Below, one piece after another: positions 8,933-17,156 of a DNA stretch of 64,000 nt; position 1 is the first letter of the stretch; each line of letters begins with the position of its first letter. A program made the position numbers and the translations under genes. Source of the DNA: Salipaludibacillus sp047795645 (GTDB taxonomy: Bacteria > Bacillota > Bacilli > Bacillales > Salisediminibacteriaceae); NCBI RefSeq assembly GCF_047795645.1, contig NZ_CP181045.1:1240001-1304000 (forward strand), read 5' to 3'. The notes beneath the pieces are model-generated. The model was not told the origin of the DNA. It saw only the letters and a list, made by a program, of their open reading frames with translations, and made no database searches.

Positions 8933-9208
8933 TTAAATTCGATGCATCGTTTGAAAGATATCTTCAAGTTGAATGTCAATTTTTAACCCGAGTTCTTTGC
9001 TTACGTCATCAAAGTCTTGATGTAATTTGTCAAGATCTTTTGCTTCAGAAACATCTATTAGCATCATCATCGTAAAAAAGTCTTGGAGGATCGTTTGACT
9101 AATATCCAACACATTCATATGATTTTCTGATAGGACAGTTGTCACTTTAGCAATAATACCGACTTGATCTTTCCCTACGACACTAACTACAGCTCTTTTT
9201 TGTTTCAT
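8933..9208 (-). CDS. ACT domain protein, UPF0237 family
   Basis: A 91-residue protein made of a single ACT domain (KRAVVSVVGKDQVGIIAKVT at the N-terminus), the fold used to bind amino acids and similar to half of GcvR. I chose the ATG at 9208, which has GGGGTGA 5 bases upstream and gives the usual length of about 90 residues; an ATG 11 codons earlier has no such site. It is translated just before the UPF0210 gene. The leader at 9418-9516 carries half of the glycine-riboswitch signature, which fits an amino-acid-sensing role, but the ligand is not shown by the sequence. Confidence 0.93.
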   Translation of the reverse strand: MKQKRAVVSVVGKDQVGIIAKVTTVLSENHMNVLDISQTILQDFFTMMMLIDVSEAKDLDKLHQDFDDVSKELGLKIDIQLEDIFQTMHRI

Positions 9209-9318
9209 TTCCGTCACCCCGTGTATAAAATAGTTTTTCATCTTCCTAATATGTTTCTTCTTTTTGATAATTTGTAGAAACGTGAAACTTAAGTGGAGCA
9301 GAATATTGCGCTATAAAT

Positions 9319-9417
9319 CATTAGAAAAACTTGGCTTGTCTCTAAGACCTTCATGGAGAAAGCCTTAGATTATATTGTACTTTGATCATTTAGCGAAGTT
9401 AAACATTTTTAAAGTAT
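9319..9417 (-). repeat. Intergenic terminator-abutting repeat, copy 2 (full length)
   Basis: A 99-bp copy. Compared with the reverse complement of 18460-18558 it matches over its whole length, including CATTAGAAAAA at one end, AAGCCTTAG in the middle, and TTTAGCGAAGTTAAACATT near the other end. On the minus strand it starts directly after the U-tract of the terminator at 9418-9445 and ends before the ACT gene. Confidence 0.85.
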
Positions 9418-9516
9418 AAAAAAAGATCGGAGCGTCTCCAATCTCTATGGGTCAATGAAATAACAACATCTATAGAAATGTTGTCACCTTCTGTCCTTTT
9501 GCCTGAGATTGTGAAT
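9418..9516 (-). promoter_or_regulatory. Leader RNA with half glycine-riboswitch signature and terminator switch
   Basis: On the minus strand CTCAGGCAAAAGGACAG (9491-9507) matches the conserved 3' half of the glycine aptamer. The 5' half (a GCCGAAGG-type loop) is not found upstream. CAATCTC (9505-9511) can pair with GAGATTG (9440-9446). That same GAGATTG forms one arm of a strong terminator (arms 9425-9433 and 9437-9445, then a run of U). The two folds exclude each other, which is the layout of a transcriptional switch where an anti-terminator fold keeps the ACT-UPF0210 operon on. Either a shortened glycine element or a different RNA reusing the motif. Confidence 0.5.
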
Positions 9517-9522
9517 AGGGTG

Positions 9523-9551
9523 ATACTATCAGTTTTTGTGATTTCAGTCAA
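9523..9551 (-). promoter_or_regulatory. Sigma-A promoter of the ACT-UPF0210 operon
   Basis: On the minus strand TTGACT (9546-9551) and TAGTAT (9523-9528) are exactly 17 bases apart. A start near 9516 would place it just before the CAATCTCAGG motif and would exclude any 5' aptamer half from the RNA. Confidence 0.7.
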
Positions 9552-9590
9552 TCGTTTCGTGAAATAAGTCACAATATGAAAAACAGATAT

Positions 9591-9596
9591 TATAAT
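9591..9596 (+). promoter_or_regulatory. Candidate -10 element for the serine hydrolase gene
   Basis: TATAAT 64 bases before the TTG start, with a partial -35 (GTCACA, 9568-9573) at 17 bases. It lies back to back with the minus-strand ACT-operon promoter. Confidence 0.45.
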
Positions 9597-9660
9597 GGAT
9601 GTCCAGATTATAACATGGTATTATGTTTCTACATGAAGGTATAGTCAAAGGATGGTCGTT

Positions 9661-10728
9661 TTGTTTAATATAATTATCCGGTTTTTAATGCTGATTATCA
9701 TTATATTAGTGGGGTTGTTTATTTACGTGTATTATTCAATGGATTCAGATATATCGACAACGTGGGAATTTCATGAAAGTGCAGATGAAGCGGGATGGAA
9801 TCCTGAAGCTCTTGAACAAGCTAGAAGATATTATAACTCAATTAATTCAACAGCAGCTTTGGTTATATATGAAGGGAAAATTTTGTTTGAATGGGGAGAC
9901 GTAACGAAAAGTACAAATGCTCATTCGATTAGAAAAAGTTTTTTGAGTGCACTTATCGGCATCGAGATAGAAAATGGAACATTTAGTCTAGATAATACAT
10001 TAGAAGATTTTGAGATAGATGATCATCCGCCTTTAAATGCCTTGGAAAGGCAAGCTCAACTTTTCCATCTGCTTACATCTACATCTGGTGTATACTTGGC
10101 TGCCGGCGAAGAGTCATGGGGGATGAGGAGAGCAAGGCCTAACCGGGGGGCTCATTTACCTGGAGATTTTTATTATTATAATAATTGGGATTTTAACGTT
10201 TTGGGGAGTATTTACAATAATCAAACAGAACGTGATTTGTTTGAGGATTTCCAATCAAAAATTGCAGAGCCTTTAGGGATGGAACAATTTCAGCTTAGTC
10301 ATACACATTATAAATTTGAAAACCGCCGCTCTCAACATCCATCTTATTTATTTCGTATGTCTGCTCGGGATTTTGCTCGATTTGGACAACTTTATTTACA
10401 AGAAGGAGAATGGGAAGGAGAACAAATTGTTCCAAAACAATGGATAAAAGATAGTACAACGGATCACGTAGAAGTTCCTTCTAATAACTTATTTGATTAT
10501 GGTTATTTATGGTGGGTTACAACAGAAGCTCCATTTAGTGATTTGCGCATGTATTCTTCAGTCGGTCGTTACGGGCAATCAATCGACATTATTCCAGAGT
10601 TAGATCTTGTCTTCGTCAATCGAGTAGACTCAAACAGGATGACATTCGGTATCACTAGAAGCAGTGTGAACCAATTACAGAGATTGCAACTTTTGCAGTT
10701 AATACTAGATGCAAAGCGCTCTGAGTGA
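9661..10728 (+). CDS. Membrane-anchored beta-lactamase-family serine hydrolase
   Basis: A 355-residue protein with an N-terminal membrane helix (about residues 3-24, very rich in Ile/Leu) and an extracytoplasmic beta-lactamase/penicillin-binding-protein-like domain. The catalytic S-x-x-K is SIRK at residues 89-92, and the Y-x-N element lies in YYNNWDFN. The family covers class C beta-lactamases, esterases and peptidases, so the substrate is unknown. I chose the TTG at 9661 because AAAGGATGG lies 5-8 bases before it; the ATG at 9652 overlaps that site. Monocistronic, followed by a strong bidirectional terminator. Confidence 0.85.
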   Translation: MFNIIIRFLMLIIIILVGLFIYVYYSMDSDISTTWEFHESADEAGWNPEALEQARRYYNSINSTAALVIYEGKILFEWGDVTKSTNAHSIRKSFLSALIGIEIENGTFSLDNTLEDFEIDDHPPLNALERQAQLFHLLTSTSGVYLAAGEESWGMRRARPNRGAHLPGDFYYYNNWDFNVLGSIYNNQTERDLFEDFQSKIAEPLGMEQFQLSHTHYKFENRRSQHPSYLFRMSARDFARFGQLYLQEGEWEGEQIVPKQWIKDSTTDHVEVPSNNLFDYGYLWWVTTEAPFSDLRMYSSVGRYGQSIDIIPELDLVFVNRVDSNRMTFGITRSSVNQLQRLQLLQLILDAKRSE

Positions 10729-10752
10729 TAGCAGTATAATAATTACACGTCA

Positions 10753-10794
10753 AAAGAGGTTGTCCCAAAGCTAACACTTTGGGACAACCTCTTT
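10753..10794. terminator. Bidirectional terminator
   Basis: Perfect 18-bp arms (10753-10770, 10777-10794) with a 6-base loop, A-rich on the left and T-rich on the right. It overlaps the stop codon of the convergent acyltransferase gene. Confidence 0.92.
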
Positions 10795-11863
10795 ATAATT
10801 TGTACGGAGCACCTATTTTACCAATAACTAAATAACCGTATTTCCATTTGTTCAACAAAAAAATTGTTAAAATAGAACTAAGTGTACTGAAAACAAATAG
10901 AAGCATGATGTAGGTAACACCAATATCAATTGGGTACAAACGGAAAATAAAATCAGCCAAGAAAATATAAAAGTAGTGTAACAAATAAATACCAAATGAA
11001 TATTGACTAATAAACACAAGCAACCTTGGTGGGCTACTTATTTTCGTTGTTACATAAAATAAAAATAAACTAAACATTGTTGTATGAAGAAGGATATCCG
11101 TTCTTTTGGAACTATGAACTTGTAATATACCAGAGTGATACAAATATAGTAATAGGATACTTGTTAATAATGGACCTATAATAATTAGATATCGAAATTT
11201 TTCTAACGAACGAATAAAAGATTCATAGTATAACCCCGCATAATAGCCTAATGCAAAGTAGAATATCCACCCGAATAAAGGAATCCAATAAAATCTTTCC
11301 CAAATATACGTAGAATAAGGAATTACATCAGGAGGGGAAGTAAAGTTAAAAAAGATTAGATAAGAAGCGTTGATAACCAATGCACTTGTCAGTACTAACT
11401 TTGGCGAAAGTAACTTTAAGTAACGATGAAAATAATAATGAAATAAGTAAAATTGAAAAATGATTAAAATAAAATAGCCATGATAATCTCCAACAAATAC
11501 ATTCAAAAGAAGTTTAATCGACCATGTATCAATGCCATCTGTGATAAATGGTATCGAGTAAAATAAAGCCATTACAAAATAGGGGATTAATATAAATCGG
11601 ATTCTTTTAGTTAGAAAGTTCTCTGGAAGTTTCCGACCACGATAAGAGTAAGCTATAAGAAACTCAGATATAAAAATAAACATCGGTGTACCATAATACA
11701 AAATCATTTGTACAGAATCAAAAATAATTGCTGCAAGCTCACCCATCTCACGGATCGGTAATGTGCTTAGTGCAATAAATATGCTATGAAGAAGTACAAT
11801 ACTTAAACAACCTATACTCCTCAAAACAAATATTTCTTTAATCATACCTTGGTTTTTCATCAT
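10793..11863 (-). CDS. Acyltransferase family 3 integral membrane protein
   Basis: A 356-residue protein with about ten membrane segments, matching the acyltransferase-3 family (OafA-like), whose members move acetyl or other acyl groups onto cell-surface sugars. The conserved start RSIGCLSIVLLHS contains the family histidine near residue 26, and FISEFLIAYSYRGRK lies near residue 65. The ATG follows GGTGGGG; a second ATG one codon later is equally possible. No neighbouring polysaccharide genes reveal the acceptor. Monocistronic. Confidence 0.85.
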   Translation of the reverse strand: MMKNQGMIKEIFVLRSIGCLSIVLLHSIFIALSTLPIREMGELAAIIFDSVQMILYYGTPMFIFISEFLIAYSYRGRKLPENFLTKRIRFILIPYFVMALFYSIPFITDGIDTWSIKLLLNVFVGDYHGYFILIIFQFYLFHYYFHRYLKLLSPKLVLTSALVINASYLIFFNFTSPPDVIPYSTYIWERFYWIPLFGWIFYFALGYYAGLYYESFIRSLEKFRYLIIIGPLLTSILLLYLYHSGILQVHSSKRTDILLHTTMFSLFLFYVTTKISSPPRLLVFISQYSFGIYLLHYFYIFLADFIFRLYPIDIGVTYIMLLFVFSTLSSILTIFLLNKWKYGYLVIGKIGAPYKL

Positions 11864-12562
11864 TTAACCCCACCAGTTCTTAATATGTATAAATCGAAGC
11901 ATCAGTCACTTAGATTTTCGCTTGTCCTATATTCACTGATTTAACGTAGAAGGAGTGAGTTTGACCCTTGCTATATAAACAAATAAACACAAGAGTTTTT
12001 GATTAGCAAACTCATACCATTATTTCACTTAAAATTCCGTAAATGAACTCAATCATACATTTTATCACGACAAATGGTATTCATCGACGTATTAAAGGTC
12101 AATAAACTTTGTAAAAGTATGTAAATGACTTTACTCTAGTTTAGATAAGGGAGAAAACTAGACTATGATGAAAAGTTACTCCTAAGGCAAGCGAGAAAGT
12201 TTTTCAATAGCAACATTAGATTTAAAGCACGTATTATTTAAAAATCATATTGATAGTTTGCAAATGGATTAAGAAGTTAACTCTATTGTAAGGTTTTCCA
12301 TTTAAAGTAGGTTGGCTGTTGTTAAGTATTGCATATGTAGTGAACCATTGGACTTACATAGCAAAATCAAAAGAAAGTATCGTGTTTATTAACAATTAAG
12401 TTATTTTTGGTACTGTTAAACAAAAATGTCATGCTAATTATCTTTTATTTCAATATTAAAATTGTTCCAATCTATTTTACTAGTACAATACTTAACCAAT
12501 GGCATCAATATGTTATAGCATTTATCGACTGAGAAACTAGAAAACGGTTACATCATTTATTG
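11864..12562. other. Long non-coding AT-rich stretch between the acyltransferase and amt
   Basis: About 700 bases without a convincing gene on either strand: no frame with a ribosome site runs beyond a dozen codons. I see no strong hairpin with a U-tract. It may hold the acyltransferase promoter and unseen RNA, but nothing specific can be supported. Confidence 0.5.
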
Positions 12563-12579
12563 TGTTAGATTTTCTTACA
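12563..12579 (+). promoter_or_regulatory. TnrA/GlnR binding site upstream of amt
   Basis: TGTTAGATTTTCTTACA fits the TGTNA-N7-TNACA consensus exactly. Its centre is about 49 bases before the predicted transcription start, which is where TnrA sits when it activates the Bacillus subtilis nrgAB (amtB-glnK) promoter. This implies activation during nitrogen limitation. Confidence 0.82.
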
Positions 12580-12585
12580 AATTCG

Positions 12586-12613
12586 TTGTTTCTAAATTTT
12601 CAGTCTGTATACT
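12586..12613 (+). promoter_or_regulatory. Sigma-A promoter of the amt operon
   Basis: TTGTTT (12586-12591) and TATACT (12608-12613), 16 bases apart. The poor -35 suits an activator-dependent promoter, consistent with the adjoining TnrA box. Confidence 0.7.
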
Positions 12614-12672
12614 GAGGTTTATGATCAGTTGGCAAATAAACTGACACAAATTATTGAGGAGAGTGATTAGTA

Positions 12673-13950
12673 ATGGATGAGATCTTTTTACTTAACAACG
12701 TTTGGATTATTATTTGTTTTACATTGGTATTATTAATGCAAGGTGGCTTCATTCTCCTTGAAGCAGGTTCAACGAGAATGAAAAATGCCGGTCACGTTGC
12801 CGGAAAAACTATTTTCACTGTTGGTATTGCTTCCATAGTATTTTGGGCAGTAGGGTACGGATTTATTTACGGAGAAGGAAATGCCTTCATTGGATTGTCA
12901 GATTTCTTTTACGGAGATTTCGAATCTCAGGTTGACGGCTTGGCTGGATCTGTTGATTTTATTTTCCAATTAGCATTTGCTGCTATTGCATTAACAATTG
13001 CTTTTGGCGGATTTGCAGAAAGAGCAAAACTTTCAGCTTACATTATCTTCGCAGTTCTGTTTTCAGCACTTATATATCCAATTGTTGCTCACTGGATTTG
13101 GGGTGGAGGTTGGTTGTCAGAGCTTGGTAAACAAGACTTTGCAGGTTCAACCGTTGTTCACTTAACTGGGGCTATGGCTGCATTAGCTGCTACGATTATT
13201 TTGAAGCCTCGAATTGGTAAGTATAATAAAGATGGTTCTTCAAATGATTTAGCTGGTCACAACCAAGTTTACACAGCTTTAGGTGTTTTAATCTTATGGG
13301 TTGGTTGGTTCGGTTTCAATGGTGGTAGTACATTAGGAGCTGAAGGTGCTTTCTTTGGTTATGTTGCAATTACTACACACCTCGCTGCAGCTGCAGGTGC
13401 TGTCGCAGCAATGTTTATTGTATCTTTAATGACTGGAAAAGCAGATATCCCTACTATGTTAAATGGGGCATTAGCTGGTTTAGTTGCAATTACAGCCTCA
13501 ACTGCATTTGTTGCTCCATGGGCCGCAGTAATTATTGGTATCATTGCAGGACTCATTGTTCACTTCAGTATGATTTTCTTTGATAAAGCGAAAATTGATG
13601 ATCCAATCTTTGCATTATCTGTTCATGGTGTTGCTGGTGTTTGGGGTACATTATCAACTGGTTTCTTCGCTACAGTAGAATTAGCAGAAATGAACGGTGG
13701 TTCGCCAGGACTTTTCTACGGCGGCGGGCTTGGACAGTTAGGAGTTCAAGCACTTGGTGTAACTGCTTCTGGTATATTCGCCTTTGTTATGGCCTTCATC
13801 ATCTTGAAGATTATGGATAAAGTTATACCTGGTGGTATCCGCGTAACAGAAGAAGAAGAAATTGTTGGTCTTGATTTAAGTGAACACGGAAGTTACGGAT
13901 ATCCTGAAAACATTAAAGCAGACGACAAAAGTAAACAAACAGGTGCTTAA
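12673..13950 (+). CDS. amt: Ammonium transporter Amt
   Basis: A 425-residue Amt/MEP/Rh channel protein with about eleven membrane helices, bringing ammonium into the cell when nitrogen is scarce. The pore histidine pair is present as H163 (in VVHLTGA) and H318 (in VHGVAGVWGT). There is no signal peptide. The start is an ATG preceded by GAGGAGAGTG. Unlike B. subtilis nrgA, it is not followed by a glnK (PII) gene; instead its stop codon overlaps the start of a nucleotidyltransferase gene (TAATG), and a nuclease gene follows. The promoter carries a TnrA box. Confidence 0.97.
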   Translation: MDEIFLLNNVWIIICFTLVLLMQGGFILLEAGSTRMKNAGHVAGKTIFTVGIASIVFWAVGYGFIYGEGNAFIGLSDFFYGDFESQVDGLAGSVDFIFQLAFAAIALTIAFGGFAERAKLSAYIIFAVLFSALIYPIVAHWIWGGGWLSELGKQDFAGSTVVHLTGAMAALAATIILKPRIGKYNKDGSSNDLAGHNQVYTALGVLILWVGWFGFNGGSTLGAEGAFFGYVAITTHLAAAAGAVAAMFIVSLMTGKADIPTMLNGALAGLVAITASTAFVAPWAAVIIGIIAGLIVHFSMIFFDKAKIDDPIFALSVHGVAGVWGTLSTGFFATVELAEMNGGSPGLFYGGGLGQLGVQALGVTASGIFAFVMAFIILKIMDKVIPGGIRVTEEEEIVGLDLSEHGSYGYPENIKADDKSKQTGA

Positions 13951-14969
13951 TGGAATCTTTTGTAGGCTCTCACATTCAGATTGATAGAGATATAACGTCC
14001 TATGAACAATTAAGAACGTGGAGAGAAGAAAAAATAAATGAAGCGATAAAAAATCATCAATTGCTTAATACATTTCATGACGAATTAATGTCAAAAGTCG
14101 TTATGTTATCAATTAAAAAGCTAGAAACTGAGCAGGGAATTGTTCCTGCTCGTTTCGCTTTTATCGTTATGGGAAGCGCAGGCCGATTTGAACAATCTAT
14201 CTGGAGCGACCAAGATCACGGCATTATTTATGAAGGAAACGCAACGCACGATGATTATTTTTTATCACTTGGGGCAGAAATCGTAAAAGGGTTAAGCGTA
14301 TGTGGTTATGAGGAATGTGAAGGCAAAGTTATGGCAAACAATCCATTATGGTGCCTCTCAAGTGATTCATGGCAACAACAGCTAACAGAGTGGTTAGAAG
14401 AAGAGACTTGGGAAAGTTTACGAAATACCTCAATATTTTTTGATTCTCGTGTTCTTATTGGAACCCAGTCACTAATGGAAAGTCAAAAACAAATGATATT
14501 CGATACTATCTCTAATAAACCTCACCTTTTAAATAGAATGGTTGATAACGTGCAAAATTCTAAAAAAGGAATCGGATGGTTCGGTCAGTTATTACCAATT
14601 CAAAAAGGTAAGCATAAAGGGATGTTAGATTTTAAAGAGACCGTATTGTTTCCGTTTGCCAATGCGATGAGGCTATTAGCGTATCAAAAAAACATGTCAG
14701 CTTCACCTACAGTAGATAGATTTAAATATATCGTACCTTTAGATCAAGATTATAAAAAATATCAAACTACCTTTCATAAAGCACTAGAATTCCGCCTTTT
14801 AAAGACAGATATCTCTAAATCTTATGAATCTATTCATTTCATTCAATTAACCAACCTTACAAAAACTGAAAAGCAAGAAATGAAAAGTTGGATAAAAGAA
14901 GGGGATTCACTGATGAAAAAAGTGACGCAAAACATTAGACAATCAGATAGGAAAGAGGATATCACATGA
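13950..14969 (+). CDS. GlnD-like nucleotidyltransferase (DUF294 type) without CBS domains
   Basis: A 339-residue cytoplasmic protein with the nucleotidyltransferase core seen in GlnD and DUF294 proteins: GSAGR at 75-79 and SDQDHG at 86-91 supply the metal-binding acidic pair. A helical C-terminal half follows (DUF294 C-terminal type). Many DUF294 proteins also have cyclic-nucleotide and CBS domains; this one has neither. It is translationally coupled to amt (one-base overlap) and to the exonuclease gene (ATGA overlap). In enteric bacteria GlnD uridylylates PII; no PII gene is present here, so the target is unknown. Co-control with amt suggests a nitrogen-linked role. Confidence 0.85.
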   Translation: MESFVGSHIQIDRDITSYEQLRTWREEKINEAIKNHQLLNTFHDELMSKVVMLSIKKLETEQGIVPARFAFIVMGSAGRFEQSIWSDQDHGIIYEGNATHDDYFLSLGAEIVKGLSVCGYEECEGKVMANNPLWCLSSDSWQQQLTEWLEEETWESLRNTSIFFDSRVLIGTQSLMESQKQMIFDTISNKPHLLNRMVDNVQNSKKGIGWFGQLLPIQKGKHKGMLDFKETVLFPFANAMRLLAYQKNMSASPTVDRFKYIVPLDQDYKKYQTTFHKALEFRLLKTDISKSYESIHFIQLTNLTKTEKQEMKSWIKEGDSLMKKVTQNIRQSDRKEDIT

Positions 14970-15694
14970 ATCCGATGGGTCAATGGTTTAAACAACTATC
15001 AGGAATGGTCAGTTCAAATAACTACGCAGGTCAAATGAGTGAGAGGGATCCCGCTAAGATTGCTTATCTTCGTAGACTGCAAAAATCTATGAAGCAACAA
15101 GATCATCTTCACATTCCATTTTCCGATTTAACTGTTGTGGTTTTTGATATTGAAACGACTGGCTTTTATCCGCAAAAAGGTGATCGTATTCTTTCCATCG
15201 GTGCCACAAAAGTGAATGGTAATAAAATTTCTGAAGAGGAGCCGTTCTACTCACTTATAAATACGACAGAACCTCTTTCTGAAACTGTTCGTGATATTAC
15301 AGGAATCACTTCTAAAGAATTAATAGATGCTCCTCCTGTCGAGGAAGTGCTCATGGATTTTTTCAAATATATCAATCAGCATACACTTGTAGCACATCAC
15401 GCGAGTCATGAGAAACAATTCATGCAACACGCATCTTGGTCCGTATTCAAAACGAGGTTTGATTACCGGATATTAGATACTTCTTTTTTAACGAAGTTGA
15501 TTGAACCTATGAGTCACTTGATTACTCTTGAAGAGTGTTGTGATTACTATGAAATTGATACAACTAATCGGCATCATGCCCTACATGATGCAACAATGAC
15601 GGCTGAAATGTGGTGTCAATGTGTCGATAAAATTGAAGAGCTAGGTTTCACTTGTTTAAAAGATGTTTATGCTCACTTAGCTAGCTTAAGATAA
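14966..15694 (+). CDS. DEDDh 3'-5' exonuclease (DNA polymerase III epsilon-like)
   Basis: A 242-residue protein of the DnaQ-like exonuclease superfamily. Motif ExoI is FDIETTG (60-66), and the final motif HHALHDA, with its histidine and aspartate, lies near residue 208; the intervening DITGIT and VAHHASHEKQF match the usual pattern. An N-terminal helical extension of about 50 residues precedes the domain. The start overlaps the nucleotidyltransferase stop by four bases. Pairs of DUF294 nucleotidyltransferases with epsilon-like nucleases also occur elsewhere, often by transporter genes, so the pairing is probably functional, but the substrate (DNA, RNA or a small nucleotide) is not known. Confidence 0.9.
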   Translation: MNPMGQWFKQLSGMVSSNNYAGQMSERDPAKIAYLRRLQKSMKQQDHLHIPFSDLTVVVFDIETTGFYPQKGDRILSIGATKVNGNKISEEEPFYSLINTTEPLSETVRDITGITSKELIDAPPVEEVLMDFFKYINQHTLVAHHASHEKQFMQHASWSVFKTRFDYRILDTSFLTKLIEPMSHLITLEECCDYYEIDTTNRHHALHDATMTAEMWCQCVDKIEELGFTCLKDVYAHLASLR

Positions 15695-15697
15695 AAT

Positions 15698-15729
15698 CCG
15701 TGCCCTCATTATTAGGTCACGGGTTTTTT
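15698..15729. terminator. Terminator at the end of the amt operon
   Basis: Stem CCGTGCC with GGTCACGG (one bulged T), followed by six T. It overlaps the last codons of the convergent dehydrogenase gene and can act on both strands. Confidence 0.8.
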
Positions 15730-16775
15730 ATCATTTCTTTTAGAATCTTGTCTGTTTCAAGGAGTGAAAAAGCCTTATCACGATACACTTTTTCATGCAG
15801 ATAAGTATATCGATCAGGTTTGATTGAAGGAGCGATTTCAATAGCATGAATAAATTCATTTTTATTAAAAGGAGTTTTCTTTACCAATTCAATAAACCCT
15901 GTTCTAGTAAAGACTTTAACCATTCTATCAACTCGATGTTCATGTACAAGAGACATCAAATACGTACATACGCCAACTTGAACGCCGTGCATCTGTGGGT
16001 TTATAGCCGTTTTATCAAGCGCATGAGAGATCATATGTTCCGATCCACTAATAGGAGCACTGTTACCACTTATCGCTGTCGATATTCCACCCATTGTCAA
16101 TGAACTCATTAATTCCTTTAAAAATATCGGATCACGTAAATCATCCATTGGTGTTCGAATAAAGCTATTCACCGCTTTTTTACTTAGCATCGCTGCAAAG
16201 GCATTGACTTGGCTACGCTGGTGGTTCTCCTCAAATGACCAGTCATGAAGAGCAGTGATATTCGACATAAGGTCACCAATTCCAGCGAAAATAAACTTAG
16301 GTGGAGCAGTTTGAATAATTGATAAATCTGCAATAATACCAAATGGAATTTTAGCTGGAACAGTCGTTTTCTTACCATTTACGTAAAGAGAACAATTACT
16401 ACTAGCAAATCCATCGTTGGATGGGGAAGTAGGGATGCTTATAAAAGGGCTTCTTCTAGAGAAAGCAATGTATTTACCAAAGTCAATAATTGATCCTCCT
16501 CCCATGGCTATTACAGCATCGTAGCGGTCCATTTGAAATGTAATATCAATGAGCTGATTAATATCAGTCGATCCATCTAACGTCAAACAATCCACCGTTG
16601 GCCGTGTCAGGTTTAATACGATTTGATTTTGATAATGCTCTGAAGAAAAGGAGTCAAATAACATCACTACTTTTTGAAAGTTATGTTTTATTAATATGTT
16701 CTCTAAGCGATCTAATGCACCGTTGTCAATTTCTAAAATATCAGGAATTTGAACACTCATACCTTGATTAGCCAT
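15717..16775 (-). CDS. Iron/zinc-type alcohol dehydrogenase, glycerol-1-phosphate dehydrogenase-like
   Basis: A 352-residue NAD(P)-dependent dehydrogenase. The nucleotide loop is MGGGSIIDFGKYIA, followed by PTSPSNDGFASSNCS and GSEHMISHALD, where D and H residues hold the metal. The pattern is closest to the glycerol-1-phosphate dehydrogenase branch (AraM/EgsA), which makes sn-glycerol-1-phosphate for archaeal-type ether lipids and, in Bacillus, heptaprenylglyceryl phosphate. Glycerol dehydrogenase-like activity on another polyol remains possible. I chose the ATG at 16775 because AAAGGTGGTGG precedes it. The gene stands alone, convergent with the amt operon. Confidence 0.75.
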   Translation of the reverse strand: MANQGMSVQIPDILEIDNGALDRLENILIKHNFQKVVMLFDSFSSEHYQNQIVLNLTRPTVDCLTLDGSTDINQLIDITFQMDRYDAVIAMGGGSIIDFGKYIAFSRRSPFISIPTSPSNDGFASSNCSLYVNGKKTTVPAKIPFGIIADLSIIQTAPPKFIFAGIGDLMSNITALHDWSFEENHQRSQVNAFAAMLSKKAVNSFIRTPMDDLRDPIFLKELMSSLTMGGISTAISGNSAPISGSEHMISHALDKTAINPQMHGVQVGVCTYLMSLVHEHRVDRMVKVFTRTGFIELVKKTPFNKNEFIHAIEIAPSIKPDRYTYLHEKVYRDKAFSLLETDKILKEMIKNP

Positions 16776-17110
16776 ATGCCACCACCTTTTAATATGATAC
16801 AATTTCAATATGCTATAATCTCACAGACGTCTTATAGAAGTACGGTTTGTTATGGATGTTCTCCTCTTAGCATTTTCGCACATTTCACGAAAATAAGGGA
16901 CATTTATATCTTTTTTACACAAACTTTGATTCTTCTATAGTTCTAAATGAATATTGCACCTCCAAACGTGCGTTCCACAATTTCCATAATATCAAAAAAA
17001 GCAAGGGGAATCCTAGTAATACTCCTACTTATAGAGCGAAAAAATGTTATACAATTCTTAAAGTCGCTAAACTTTTTCAATAACCGATTGTTTTTTCTTT
17101 AATCGATTTG
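16776..17110. other. Gap between the dehydrogenase and ilvA
   Basis: No secure gene. On the minus strand, 16915-17028 encodes 37 codons that look like the end of a small membrane protein (a hydrophobic stretch with LLFLILWKLW), but it has no credible start. I find no riboswitch or T-box motif before ilvA. Confidence 0.4.
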
Positions 17111-17119
17111 TGTTAAGAT
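17111..17119 (+). promoter_or_regulatory. Extended -10 promoter element of ilvA
   Basis: TGTTAAGAT is an extended -10 element 38 bases before the ilvA start, with only a T-rich run where a -35 would lie. Confidence 0.45.
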
Positions 17120-17156
17120 TAGTTCTATTATTCTGAAGTAAGGAAGGATTATACAG

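Noticed and set aside
12150..12215. Possible fourth copy of the terminator-abutting repeat (CCTAAGGCAAGCGAGAAAGTTTTTC)
   Set aside because: Only scattered short matches to the consensus, no matching ends, and no terminator at its border.
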